A DNA stretch of 64,000 nt, from assembly GCA_001414485.1 (NCBI GenBank), contig LLEY01000029.1:124001-188000 (forward strand), given 5' to 3'. Positions 45,800 through 56,240 of this stretch are shown in pieces. Under the pieces are notes generated by a model. The model had not been told where the DNA came from. It was given only the letters and a program-made list of their open reading frames with translations, and made no database searches. Source of the DNA: Calycina herbarum (lineage: Eukaryota > Ascomycota > Leotiomycetes > Helotiales > Pezizellaceae). Position 1 is the stretch's first letter. Each line of letters starts with the position of its first letter. The position numbers were made by a program, and so were the translations under genes.

Positions 45800-47176
45800 A
45801 CAGGAATGCTTTCACGTTAAAAATTTATCTTGATTGTGACTGGGACTTGAGGGAAGTGACAATATGAAGAGGCTTGCTTTTGGTGGTGGTGTCAGGATAC
45901 TATCTATTTTAAAATGGATAGAAGGGAAAAGGGATTGGTGCTACTCAATCGTGGACCTTATTTGGATTTAAAGAAGATCAATAGTGGAGCCGGTTTTTAT
46001 CACGTTTACTTAACTATCCCCAGTTATACTTTTTGGTGATACACACTAGTTTTAAGAACCCAGATCTCACGGGGAGGGTGTTATGACAGGTCCTTCGCTA
46101 AACGAAAGGGGGGTGTAAGCAATACCCACGCCGGGATTACGACATCAGCTTACGGAGGCACACTGAAGCAAATCATCGAATGGTGATTACACTAGAGATA
46201 TTTCGGTCTCTTTTTCGGACAGTAACGATCTAATTTCTTAGCACAAGCTTGTTTACGTGGGGTAATTAGCATTGTACTCCGGAATTCCATCCGAGGGTCC
46301 ACTTGGGCGTGCATGAAAGATTAAGAACAACATATACCCCTCCGAACTTTTAATCGACCTTGGTGCTAATCTCACAAACTCCGGTCGAGAAACTGAATTG
46401 TTATCGCCGAGCTAAGTTTTGACGTGCTTGTATGCCGGTGGTTGGCGGTTTAAAATTCACCGGATATTGAACTACGATTTAAAAACGGGGGATGCATACT
46501 TGAGCCATCCCAAGTTGCCAATTGAACTGACGAGCATTCCAAATTTTCTCTTCACGTCGTCGAGGGATAACGAAAGGCGACTATGAAGTTTTCCATAATT
46601 CTAGTTTGGGGCGTACAGGCTTAGCTCGTATATCCAATTGCACTTCTGAACTATTTTGAATTCTTCTTACTTAATTGCTCCAGTCCTTGTTTAATCGAAA
46701 AAGAGGTAGATCTTCGAACAGGTTTTGGTCATTGTACATACAATAGCTGCACAACGGCAATTGAATGCAGTCATGGTGGAAACGGTATTAACGCCTTCAT
46801 GGATGTGGGCCAAAAAATGGAGATAGCCTACCCGTAATTGTGGAGCCATGGTGGGGTTAAGGATAAGGTTAGCGGGGTATTGTGCAGCATGGCGGGGTCA
46901 GAGTGGCAAAGAGGCACAGCAGAGAGCTATGTCTTACAGAACCAAAAAATCCTTCATTGCCGCTCGTAATATTGTCCAATTGATGGAAGAAATCCTTCCC
47001 CGAGGATGGAAATGTCATGTATGGGAATTTCAAGTTATGCAAAGTAGCGGTGAGGATTGTAGCTAGTTAGTTGGAGAATGTTCCTAAATCGTACATCTTC
47101 TGTCCGGCGTCCCTCCAGAATGCAAGTAATTCGTATCTTTTATGTGCTTGAGCTTTAACCTTTTGGCTCTTTCGAA
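45800..47176. other. Intergenic, no gene seen
   Basis: No spliceable protein-like frame is found. A 72-codon frame near 46848 is not credible. Confidence 0.5.
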
Positions 47177-48724
47177 ATGAATCAGGTGGACTCATCCTCT
47201 GCGCTATGGGGTAATCAACACAGGACGAAGCCTAGAGCGAGAAGAAATACCGGCTCGACTATGGCCACAGCTTGCGACCAGTGCCATCGCTGCAAGGTCA
47301 AATGCTCCGGTGGAAAACCTTCTTGTGATCGTTGCCAAAGTTATGAAAGCATTTGTACCTATAGTTTGGGAAAACCTCTTGGCAAGCCCCCAAAGAATGC
47401 CACGCGTAAGCCGTACCCGCTCCCGTCTCAGCCACAGCCGTTACCAAATTCTCCCCCCTATTCGGCCCCACTTCCACTCCCTCCCCTCCAAACGAAACAA
47501 TTTCAACAACATACGCACGAAAGGTCCAAGTCCCATGCTGGTATCGAATTTGGTTAGTAGCCGAAGCCTAAAGAACGTTTTTGTGTTAACAATGCTGTCG
47601 TTGCAGACTTCAATGTTGCTTCAGCACCAATAACACGAATTGAAGAGAAGAACATAAGAACATCAAATGCCAATCAAGGGGAAAATAGAGGAACACCAAT
47701 GGGACGACCAAACCAACCAACTCAAGCAACCACAAGGAGGAATCCAGATTCACAAATATACGGGGACGCAGAGTCGTACCTCCAAGATGATTGTCTCTTC
47801 TCACCATTAGATAATACCATCAATTTCTTCAACGGAACCGAGAACTCAGAGGATATGAATCTTGATTTTTTTACGACCGACTTCTGCGCAGATTTTCGGA
47901 CAGAAGCAAATCAAAAAGACAGCTCGTCCTCACATGATGATGTTGTGATGACGAGCAACGAGCGTCTTGAAACACCAGTAATCCCTACCCCGCCATCATC
48001 ATTTTCAGCAGCCTTATCTAATGGTCGAGAATCACCGGGGACACGGACTCACTCGACGAATTCCTTTGATAAAGACAAAACAGACAGCACAAAAACAGTA
48101 TCCGTGATGGACATAACAATGACCCCCTGTAAGGACAACGAACAACAAGAAGAAAGCCATCCAGAGTGCGTTCCTATTCTTGAGATGACACTCCGTTTAT
48201 ACTTCCAAACATCATCCAACACACAATATCCGATTAGCGAAACCCTTCGACTCGCTAGACAAGGACTCCAAGCTGTCCAGCAACACATTCCGAAGTTTTT
48301 ACCTACAGAGTTCACCTCGGAGCCAAATGATAGCAGTATTTTAACTTGCATTCTCCTCATGGACCAAGTATTGCTTTGCTACGACTCGCTCCTAAAGCGA
48401 CCCCTTGGGCTAGGATACTCAGGCAGAAAGGATACATCATCGCCTTGTGCGCTCTCTGCTGCCCTGTCTCCGAATTCACCACCAAATCATACAACTTTGC
48501 AACATCATAAAAGGCAACGAATTTTCATTGGGGACTTTGAGGTTCAGGGGAAAGCGAGTTGGAAGGTCATCCTCGATGCAGTCGTACAGGCAGAAATGCA
48601 AGAAGCTCAGGGCACGGTCTCAAAACTTGAGCAGTGGGCAAAGGAATTGAACGCGACTGGAGATAAAGATGGAAATCTGGCATTGGATTTTCTGGAGCCC
48701 TTGAAACAGAAATCACGCGATTGA
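47177..48724 (+). CDS. Zn2Cys6 transcription factor, candidate cluster regulator
   Basis: Two exons, 47177-47552 and 47607-48724; the 54-bp intron (GTTAGT...GCAG, branch GTTAAC) keeps frame. The binuclear zinc cluster is CDQCHRCKVKCSGGKPSC followed by DRCQSYESICTYS, six Cys with the standard spacing. It sits near the N-terminus, as in AflR-type regulators of fungal secondary metabolism. The middle is Pro/Ser-rich; the C-terminal part (MTLRLYFQTSSNTQYPISET, SSILTCILLMDQVLLCYDSL) resembles the short activation/regulatory region of AflR-like proteins. It lies inside the candidate RiPP cluster and may bind the CCGG-containing sites there. Confidence 0.88.
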
Positions 48725-48987
48725 GGAAGAGTTTAGGGGTCTGAATAATTAAAATAAATTGAAATCCATAATGCTAATCCCGTAGCCGAGAACCGACAGC
48801 CACAGTAGAGATATGAAGATGAAAAACATGAAAGACGAAGTGGCGTGCCGCTAACAAGTTGTTATCATAGATATATAACAAGTGACTTGAATATGTACCT
48901 AAAGGAAACACAACAAATTAATCTGCCGTTTTCCAGCACCTTAGCCCCAAAGATTTTGTCCCAGTGCATTGAGTCAACCTGACCATC

Positions 48988-49857
48988 TTACTCCCAACCA
49001 TCGACCCTAACACAAGAACCAACAACCCGAATAGCCATAGAAGGATCAGACATTGGCAAGTCAAGCTCATTGAGAAGCTTATTGCAATGTATAACATGCT
49101 CCCAATGCGAAGCCTTGTTATACACATAAACCTCCCTCTCGCCTGCAATTACTCGCATCGCAGACTTGTGCATGATTCGCCAAAGATACAAGCAATGTGC
49201 ACGATGATAAATCATGTCCGTCCAGATGCTCTCATGATGTGACAAGATGGCGGGGGACTGCTCCAGAGGTCCGGTGTAATTTTCCGTCTGCCACCATTCC
49301 CACGTACCAGCACCCCTTGTAGGCGCCAATTCCGAGAGTTCTGACGTAACATCGTCATGAATTTCTACATCGAGGCATGCAGGAGGCGTCCATGCAAAAG
49401 TCATGATGTCGAAAATACAACCGACTGCTTCCGCTTCTTCGAGGGTATCTCCACAAGAGAGAAGTACTCCGGATGATGTGTATTCGTAACCTGGAAGACG
49501 TCCTGGCAGCAGCGCATTGTGCTCACGTTGATGCTTCCATAGAATCCCGACGAGAGAAAGGCCAACCAGACTGGCAGCGAGGAGCAACACAGAGTATACC
49601 CGGGTTCGATGATTGGACAGATACCCATGGAGCTTAAGGAGAGCACTTTTGGTTGACGAGATTTGTTTGAACATTGCATCGCGTTCAAGGGCAACGTAAT
49701 TGGTGTCTTTTTGTTGCATTTTCTCCATGTCGATTGCATCAAGGTTGTCAATGGAGTCTCTTTCGTCGCTGTAGCCAATTTGTGTTGACTGACGGGACGA
49801 AGAAGAGGAGGACGATAGCCTCTCCCCAAGGAAAGGGGTGGCGTTTTCGGTTGACAT
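48988..49857 (-). CDS. Single-pass membrane protein with twin HxxHC motifs (UstYa-like architecture), member A
   Basis: One exon, 289 residues. A Ser-rich cytosolic head of about 100 residues, one membrane segment (VYSVLLLAASLVGLSLVGIL), then a luminal domain with CGDTLEEAEAVGCIFDIMTF and WTPPACLDVE, followed by HRAHC in YHRAHCLYLWRIMHKS and HVIHC in HWEHVIHCNKLL. The order and spacing mirror member B (44301-45204). It is transcribed divergently from the repeat precursor at 50327, with 469 bp between the two starts. I infer a membrane-bound maturation enzyme of the secretory pathway, of a type not yet described to my knowledge. Confidence 0.82.
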   Translation of the reverse strand: MSTENATPFLGERLSSSSSSSRQSTQIGYSDERDSIDNLDAIDMEKMQQKDTNYVALERDAMFKQISSTKSALLKLHGYLSNHRTRVYSVLLLAASLVGLSLVGILWKHQREHNALLPGRLPGYEYTSSGVLLSCGDTLEEAEAVGCIFDIMTFAWTPPACLDVEIHDDVTSELSELAPTRGAGTWEWWQTENYTGPLEQSPAILSHHESIWTDMIYHRAHCLYLWRIMHKSAMRVIAGEREVYVYNKASHWEHVIHCNKLLNELDLPMSDPSMAIRVVGSCVRVDGWE

Positions 49858-50326
49858 TGTGAATTTGTGAATTAGAATAGCAATATGGTCAAAATGAGAA
49901 GGCCAAGCAGCGTGTGTGAAATCTTAAGAAGCGAAGAGGTGAGCCCACCAGCATATCTTCGGAGGTAGATGAACAGAAATGGGAAGGTGGGAGGGCATAG
50001 TAGAGGATCCGAACAGTTTCCGAGATGTTTGAGATGTCAGTGCCGGACTAAGTGAGTGTCGTGAGCTTGCCGGACTATCATTTGGGGCATCATTTGGGGC
50101 AGAAGAGATTGCAATTCCGGTCACACTTATTCAGGCCGAAATTCTAAAACTTTCCGGAATATCGCACGACCAGTTGTGGGACTACCAGCTTCTTGTGTCC
50201 CTAGAGGTTCCAGGACTGAGTTTGAATAAGTATCTATAGACTGAAGTCAACAGTCAACACAATCTCCATCAGCTTTCAACCCTTCTATCTCATCCTCTCT
50301 GCTCTCGGCCAGAACACTTTGCAAAC
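49858..50326. promoter_or_regulatory. Bidirectional promoter between member A and the precursor
   Basis: The 469-bp gap between divergent starts contains TTTCCGGAAT at 50151-50160, two direct copies of TGCCGGACTA (50041-50050 and 50068-50077), and ATTCCGGTCA at 50114. CGG/CCG triplets are the usual half-sites of Zn2Cys6 regulators, one of which is encoded 1.6 kb away. Confidence 0.55.
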
Positions 50327-50839
50327 ATGAAGCTCAGCACACTTTTGGCATACTTGCCCTTGCTCTCCGTAGCGTTAGCACTGCCATACGCAGGAGGTAT
50401 GTCTAAGCACTTGCTCAGAATTGTATAGTTCGCTGACATGAATCTCACTGTAGCCCACGCCGAACGTGACATCGAGTCTATTCGCAAGAGGGATATGATC
50501 ATCGAGCCCATCGAGGCACGAGACATCGAATCCATTCGCCGGGATATTGAATCTATCCGAAAGAGAGATATTGAATCTATCCGCAAGAGGGATATCGAGT
50601 CAATCCGCAAGAGGGACATCGAATCAATCCGCAAGAGAGATATTGAATCCATTCGCCGGGACATTGAATCCATCCGCAAGAGGGAGCCCAGTTCAGTTGA
50701 TGAGAGGGATATCGAGTCTATTCGTCGCGATATTGAATCAATCCGCAAGAGGGACCCCACTGTCACCGAAAGAGACATCGAGTCTATTTGCAGGGACATC
50801 GAGTCGATCCGCAAGAGAGATATCGAGTCGATTAGGTAG
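50327..50839 (+). CDS. Secreted Kex2-type repeat precursor, candidate RiPP precursor
   Basis: Two exons, 50327-50396 and 50454-50839; the 57-bp intron has donor GTATGT, branch GCTGAC and acceptor TGTAG. The 151-residue product starts with a clear signal peptide (MKLSTLLAYLPLLSVALA). The mature part is 13 units: 12 DIESIR and one DIESIC. Eight units are followed by Lys-Arg, three join the next through Arg-Arg, and one variant has Cys-Arg. Acidic spacers (MIIEPIEAR, EPSSVDER, DPTVTER) separate groups. Kex2 cutting after KR would release DIESIR-type peptides or the double form. Fungal dikaritin (ustiloxin-type) precursors share this architecture, but those cores carry an aromatic residue and these have none. 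A pheromone-like or structural repeat peptide is the alternative. Confidence 0.88.
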
Positions 50840-51302
50840 AAGGCCTTCGCCGGGAGTTGCATGGTTTGCAGTGGATTGCTGGTGGATGGGTAATTTTTAG
50901 TTTTCGGCGAGCTAGTCAGCCGTTAATTGTCAGTCATTATCAAGGAGATTTGGGGGGTATTTTCATAAGAACCTTACTTCCTGCAATAAAAACCACGTCA
51001 AGCTAAAAAAATCCTCGCATCGTTCGTTTGCAAGTATCGTAATACTAAATATTGGTTGATGGCCAAATGAAATTGATAGGAAAGTTGGCAATGCCCATCA
51101 GATATATTTAACCACCATTGCCCCAAAAACAAGCCGTAGAATGGTTTTGTCTTCACAATGACTGTTTCTTTTGTCCCGTCATTGGCGCCATTTGCCCAGG
51201 AAATCAAGCCAAAGGTCAAATGTTGCATTTCCAAAGAAACCAAGCCTATGTCCCAGCGAGTATTATTCTCACTCCCATAATGACATTGTTGAAGGTTCTA
51301 CA
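50840..51302. other. Intergenic, no gene seen
   Basis: Converging 3' flanks of the precursor and the pseudo-hydrolase gene. Confidence 0.5.
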
Positions 51303-52244
51303 TCATGTTAAACTAGCCAGCCAATTTTTCAAAATATCGACGAATTCTTCAGGGTTCTCGCAACAAGCCAGCCGACTGTTTCTAGGGATCATTTTAAAAG
51401 TTCCCTTCTTGTTTCTCATCGACGCCGGGTATGTTTCCATCTCTTCTGGTAGATCAGCATCACCAGACCCGCAAATGAATAGTGCCGACAATTGTAAATC
51501 CTCCAGCATGTGTTTTCCAGTTTGTTCCGTGTCATTATGACCAACGCACTCCAGTACAGCATTCGACAATTTCTCCATTCCCTCAATACTGCCCGCAGCA
51601 ATCATGTTTCGAACGCGTGTCCATTCGGAGCTCCCTCTGGCATCGACCGTGAACCAATTTGAAATTGCCTTATCTGCGAGTATCCCCATGCCAACACGAC
51701 GGGCGAGACTTGATCGAAGGGCCCATTCGTCAATGGCCCTCTGGCGCAGCATGACAGGAGAATCGGGAATCGCGAAACCGATGCCGATGAACGACGACGA
51801 AATCGAGGGCTGGCTCTTCAGCAACGCAAGGCCCATGTTCGCACCAAATCCCAGGCCAATTATAGCATATACATGTGGTATAGACAGGCTTCCGAGGAGG
51901 AATTCGAGATCGGAAACAAGAAGGGAGACGGTGATGGGTTGGGATGTTCCTATGGAATCAGTAGAATAGCCCCTCCGGTCTTGAAAAGGGTCAGCAGAAG
52001 AAATGTAGAAAGATCAGGCGAGAGCAAACTCGCCATAACGGACAAGACGATACTGTGGACAATACTTCTTCAAACGATCAATTGTGGGATCCCATATATG
52101 AAAATTGGTAAATATATCATTTATAAAGACAATAACTGGGCTACCGGGCGACGTGTTTCCTTCAACGGAATAATGAAGGACACTGGAATCTGGCAACACG
52201 AAGCATGTTGGATCAAGAGCACCGCTCTCAAGAATAGCGGCCAT
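51303..52244 (-). CDS. Alpha/beta hydrolase-fold protein lacking nucleophile and His (likely pseudoenzyme)
   Basis: Two exons, 52244-52035 (start MAAILESGALDPTC...) and 51979-51303. Joining requires an intron at 51980-52033 with a rare GC donor (GCGAGT...TTCAAG, branch GCTGAC); it restores YRLVRYDRRGYSTDS, the conserved course of the 3-oxoadipate enol-lactonase-like family. The nucleophile elbow reads IIGLGFGANMG, with Gly where the Ser should be. The HG oxyanion motif is IND (VIVFINDIFTNFHIW). The catalytic His region reads SRLACCENPEEF, with no His. The Asp (CGSGDADLPEE) remains. It is probably not a hydrolase; a binding or scaffold role in the cluster is possible. The longer frame to 52478 is not used. 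Confidence 0.8.
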
Positions 52245-52514
52245 GTTTTTGAAGACAATAGATACACAACAACCTCTCATGGTGTTGTAAGATACGATTG
52301 TTTCACGAAACCCCGCAAAATGACTTGTCAGGTGACCTACCCTCGTACTAGAAATAACCCAACCTGTGACCGACCTCCTCCTTGCACCCAGAGCTCGTCC
52401 CTCAAACCCCTTTCCAAAGTTTGAAATATCTTTTCCTAACCCCGACAATGCACCTGTATTCATTTTTGCTATCGACAATGATTTTCGCTCGTTCTTTTAG
52501 CTCCGCATTGAAAT

Positions 52515-52581
52515 TCCGGAGCAGTGACGAACCCTCCGGAATTACCTAGTATGTCCAGCCATCAACTTGTCTAGGTCCGGA
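52515..52581. promoter_or_regulatory. Three TCCGGA palindromes upstream of the UstYa gene
   Basis: TCCGGA occurs at 52515-52520, 52535-52540 and 52576-52581, the last only 5 bp before the ATG at 52587. They lie between the start of the pseudo-hydrolase (minus) and the UstYa gene (plus). Such CCG/CGG palindromes are plausible Zn2Cys6 sites. Confidence 0.5.
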
Positions 52582-52586
52582 ACAAT

Positions 52587-53615
52587 ATGGAAACGAGTGA
52601 TTCACAAGTGGCACCACGATTTGCTGTACAGCCAGAAAAAGGTGACAAGCCACCCAGAAATTCGAGAAGACCCTTGCTTGGAATCATGTTTTCGAACCAT
52701 GCAAAGAAGGGAAAGGAAGAGTACTCAAGAATTGAGGACGGAGGAGAAAGTAGTTTGCAGTTGCCACAGCGAACAAGGCTTGGATCTGTCCAAAGACATG
52801 TTTTTACCGCAAAGACTGCCATTATATTAGTGGTTATTTTGGTATCATCAGGACTGGCATGGATCTGGGCAAGTACCCATTTGAGAAACGGACGTTGGCA
52901 TCCACAGACAATGATTCCTCGAAGTAAGTAAGAAGTGTAAACTGTTGAAGGTATGGAATTTTAACTATGTTACAGTTGGGATTGCACCGGTCCATTTCCA
53001 TTTCTCAGACCTGTATATGGAATACACGGATGAGAGTAATAAAGCATGGGATGAGCTGGTGCCAGGTATTCCTTTACTTCATATCACTTATGATATCCTT
53101 CTCTTCATCAAATCCCCACTGATAATTTGTTAGTCCAATATGGTCTCATCGAAATCGAAGATCCCATGAGATACGATCTCAAACCCGGTCATGTGGATGC
53201 CGAAAACCCGAATAAAGCGTGGTATGGGATATCGATATTCCATCAGTTGCATTGCTTGACTGCAATAAGAGATACCTTGAGGGCTGTGAAAACTGATCAA
53301 CCGGCCAGAGCGTGGGGAGGTCCAGATCATCTCGAGCATTGCCTCGACTATCTTCGCCAGGGCCTCATGTGTGCGGCGGATACTACCATCGAATGGCCTC
53401 TGTTTGTGAACCACGGTTTCAAGGACGATGGGCCTATTACTGGAGAAGGCATTGCTCATCAATGTCGAGATGTATGGAACTTTCCCAGGGGCCCAGAGCA
53501 AGTTTTCTCGCTAACATTTTTGTAGTGGGATACGGTGCTTAAGTTTGGAAGAAATAATGGGGCATTGAAGTCGACTGACGAGAGGAATGTTAGCGATATT
53601 ATCCATGGAGCTTGA
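52587..53615 (+). CDS. UstYa-family oxidase (DUF3328)
   Basis: Four exons: 52587-52923, 52976-53065, 53134-53471 and 53526-53615 (284 aa); all introns (52, 68, 54 bp) keep frame. A cytosolic head is followed by one membrane segment (AIILVVILVSSGLAWIW) and the luminal UstYa domain: NKAWDELVPVQYGLIEI, then the two signature motifs HQLHC (FHQLHCLTAIRDTLRA) and HLEHC (DHLEHCLDYLRQGLMCAAD), and the family end motif CRDWDTVLKFGRNNG. UstYa proteins make the oxidative macrocycle of dikaritins (ustiloxin, phomopsin type) and act on Kex2-released peptides in the secretory pathway. The precursor lies 2 kb upstream. Confidence 0.93.
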
Positions 53616-54310
53616 TAATAGGAAAATGTTTCTGAATGTTTTCTTTCCTGCGGTGAATAGTGCCTTCCATTGTTGTGGTTGGATTAAAGTTGCGGAGGAC
53701 GTGGAGACACTTGGCTTGGCCTCTGGGGAAAGACCCACTCCAGCTTTGTTGAAATGCTAGCGTAGTATATTTCTCAAGTGCGGGCAACACGTTGGCATAA
53801 ATTTTATACCAACATCAACATATGAGATGGATAGGGATTGGAGGTTATAACCACCTACCTATTCGGTATTCCTCCCACGATACGAGACAACGCGGAACGC
53901 GGAACGCAGCCGTGTTCGTAATCTAGGCCTATTATGTGGCGTATTCGTATTTTGAGTTTTTCCGGTTGAATTTATGGCTGCAACACCAATTTATCCTCGA
54001 GTACCTCATTGGTTTACCAATAGGATGAATCCTTTGCCAAAATACGGATAACCAACCGCAGCCCAACCTGTGAAATTATTCCATGGTGGATACTGAGGCA
54101 CGGAAACATTGCCACCCGGGGCTAAGAGATGAAACCACTTTTTAGACTCCACCCTCATTCCTTCCACAACCTCGACCACAATACACAAGCAAGAACAATA
54201 CGCCTAAGAAACTTTGTGTGTCGTAAAGGAGGAGAAAGACTACGGAATTCTAAAGTAAAACAATCGACGCTGCCGAGACCCAGTACAACTTCAACACACC
54301 AGAACGCATC
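53616..54310. other. Intergenic, no gene seen
   Basis: Promoter side of the P450 gene. TTCCGGTTGAA lies at about 53958. Confidence 0.5.
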
Positions 54311-56240
54311 ATGTTTCTGGACCCACTGTTCCATCGCTTCTCTACAACAACCCTATTTGCAGCCTTTGCTGTACTGTTCATCGGCGTCTATGTCCTAGCA
54401 TTCTCGGGAAAATACCAATTCTCGACGAAGTCACCAAAACCAGTTAATGGAGGTTATCCAATTCTCGGAGCTGTCCGATTTTTTACAGCTCGGTGGGATT
54501 TCTTTCAACATGCCCGAGCTCAAGCACCAACTGGGAATTTTACTTTTTTCCTTGGAAAGCACCCAATTGTTGGTTTGAGTGGTGATAAAGCTCGCTCTTT
54601 GTTTTTCGAGAGCCGAGATTTAGGATTCGCTGAAGGGTATTTCTTATCCTTCCGAAGCCATGGAATCACAAACGAGCTAACTTTGGTGGTAGATATGCAG
54701 TGCTGTTTGGACAGTCACCGAATAGTCTGAAAGAAGATGCGCACGTAGCTAATGATAAAGACTTTACTGGTTCTGGGGGTTATTTCTCCCGCCGCATAAC
54801 CGCTATGCTTAAAACTCAGAATTTCAACAAAAGTGGGTTAAAAAACGGAAATTGCTTGATGAACTTGGACTGATATAAATCAGACTTGCCAAAACTCATG
54901 AAGGATGTCCAGATTAGCATCAAAGGTCTTGCAGATGATCCATCCGGAATGACTGACCCTTTTGAAAGCATCTATAGAATTGTGTTTCAACTTACCATGC
55001 GAATGGTGGGATCTGATGATATTGCCGATAATCCGGAACTTCTTGAAAAGACACTTCAACTATACGAGACAATCGAAAGCAGCTCCACAGCTACAGCAAT
55101 TATGTTTCCGTGGTTCCCATCACTCGCCATCATCAAACGAACAATTGCAGGTGGTCGCCTTTACGTGATAATGAAAAGTATTGTTGATGGTAGAATCAAG
55201 TCTGGTCATAGAGGAGATGATCCTTTGCAGTTTCTCATGGATCAAGGTGATGATGTTAGAAAGATTATTGAGGTGATTAATATCCCAATAAACATTTCAA
55301 CCGGATGATGCGCTAATTTTATAAGTTCATTATTGGCGCCCTATTTGCGGGATTGCTCAACAGTGGCATCAACGTGGGCTGGGTACTTCTTTATCTCGCA
55401 AAAGATCCCTACTGGATGTCGAAAATCCGAGAGGAAGTGGCAACAGTCGCTTCAAAATACAGTCCTGACAGAGAGGCCCCTCTTGCAGAACAGCTTACCT
55501 ATGTTAGTACCCGATTTCTCGGAGAAATCCCTTCTTTAGGGAGATCCCCGAACCAAAGCATTTCAATATTTCAGCTACAACCACCTACTCCTACTCGTTA
55601 GACATCAACAAAAAATCATACTGACTTCAAGATTCCGTAGATCCCAAGCGAGGCCTGGGAGTCTGAATTCCCACTCATCGACCTATGCTTGAGAGATAGT
55701 ATCCGTTTACAGATGCTCGGAACCGCTTTCCGGAAGAATACCAGTGGTCGTGATATTCCTACTGGCGTCGGTGATGAAGTTATTCCACCGGGTGCTTTCG
55801 TCGCATACCATACTGGCGATGTCAGTTTGGATCCAACAATATACTCAGATCCTCGAAAATGGGACCCTTCTAGATATTTGCCCGACAGAGCGGAAGATAA
55901 GAAAAGACCACATTCGTATATTGGTTGGGGATCGGGGAGACACCCTTGTCGTAAGTCCAACTTCTGCCATTCTTTTAGAGAGGACTTTGCTAATTATTTT
56001 GCTTTGTAGTTGGAATGAGAGTAAGCCATGTAGGAATGCTAATTATTTACCCATGCTGACGTGAAACAGTTTGCCAAATTGGAACAGAACCTCATCACTG
56101 CATTTTTCGTTGCCAATTTCGATTACGATTTGACCGACAAGAATGGAAACTTACTTCCTTGCACACCTCCTATCGATTACAATGGCCACTCCGCAACAAA
56201 GCCACCGACCCCAGTTTACTTGAAGTACCAAGCCAGATGA
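54311..56240 (+). CDS. Cytochrome P450 with altered ExxR motif and an 11-nt micro-exon
   Basis: Seven exons: 54311-54636, 54693-54832, 54884-55272, 55326-55502, 55641-55950, 56010-56020 (11 nt) and 56070-56240; every join keeps frame and gives 507 residues. An N-terminal anchor (FAAFAVLFIGVYVLAF) is followed by a helix I region FAGLLNSGINVGW (AGxxN in place of AGxxT), the K-helix CLRDSIRLQ with Asp for the Glu of ExxR, DPSRYLPDR, and the haem loop GWGSGRHPCLGMR. The micro-exon encodes the LGMR just after the haem Cys. It is an ER-bound mono-oxygenase by family. The changed ExxR could lower or alter activity. Confidence 0.9.

Noticed and set aside
50290..50862. 190-codon minus-strand frame opposite the DIESIR gene, also repetitive
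   Set aside because: It is the antisense shadow of the repeats; the plus strand has the signal peptide, intron and KR sites.
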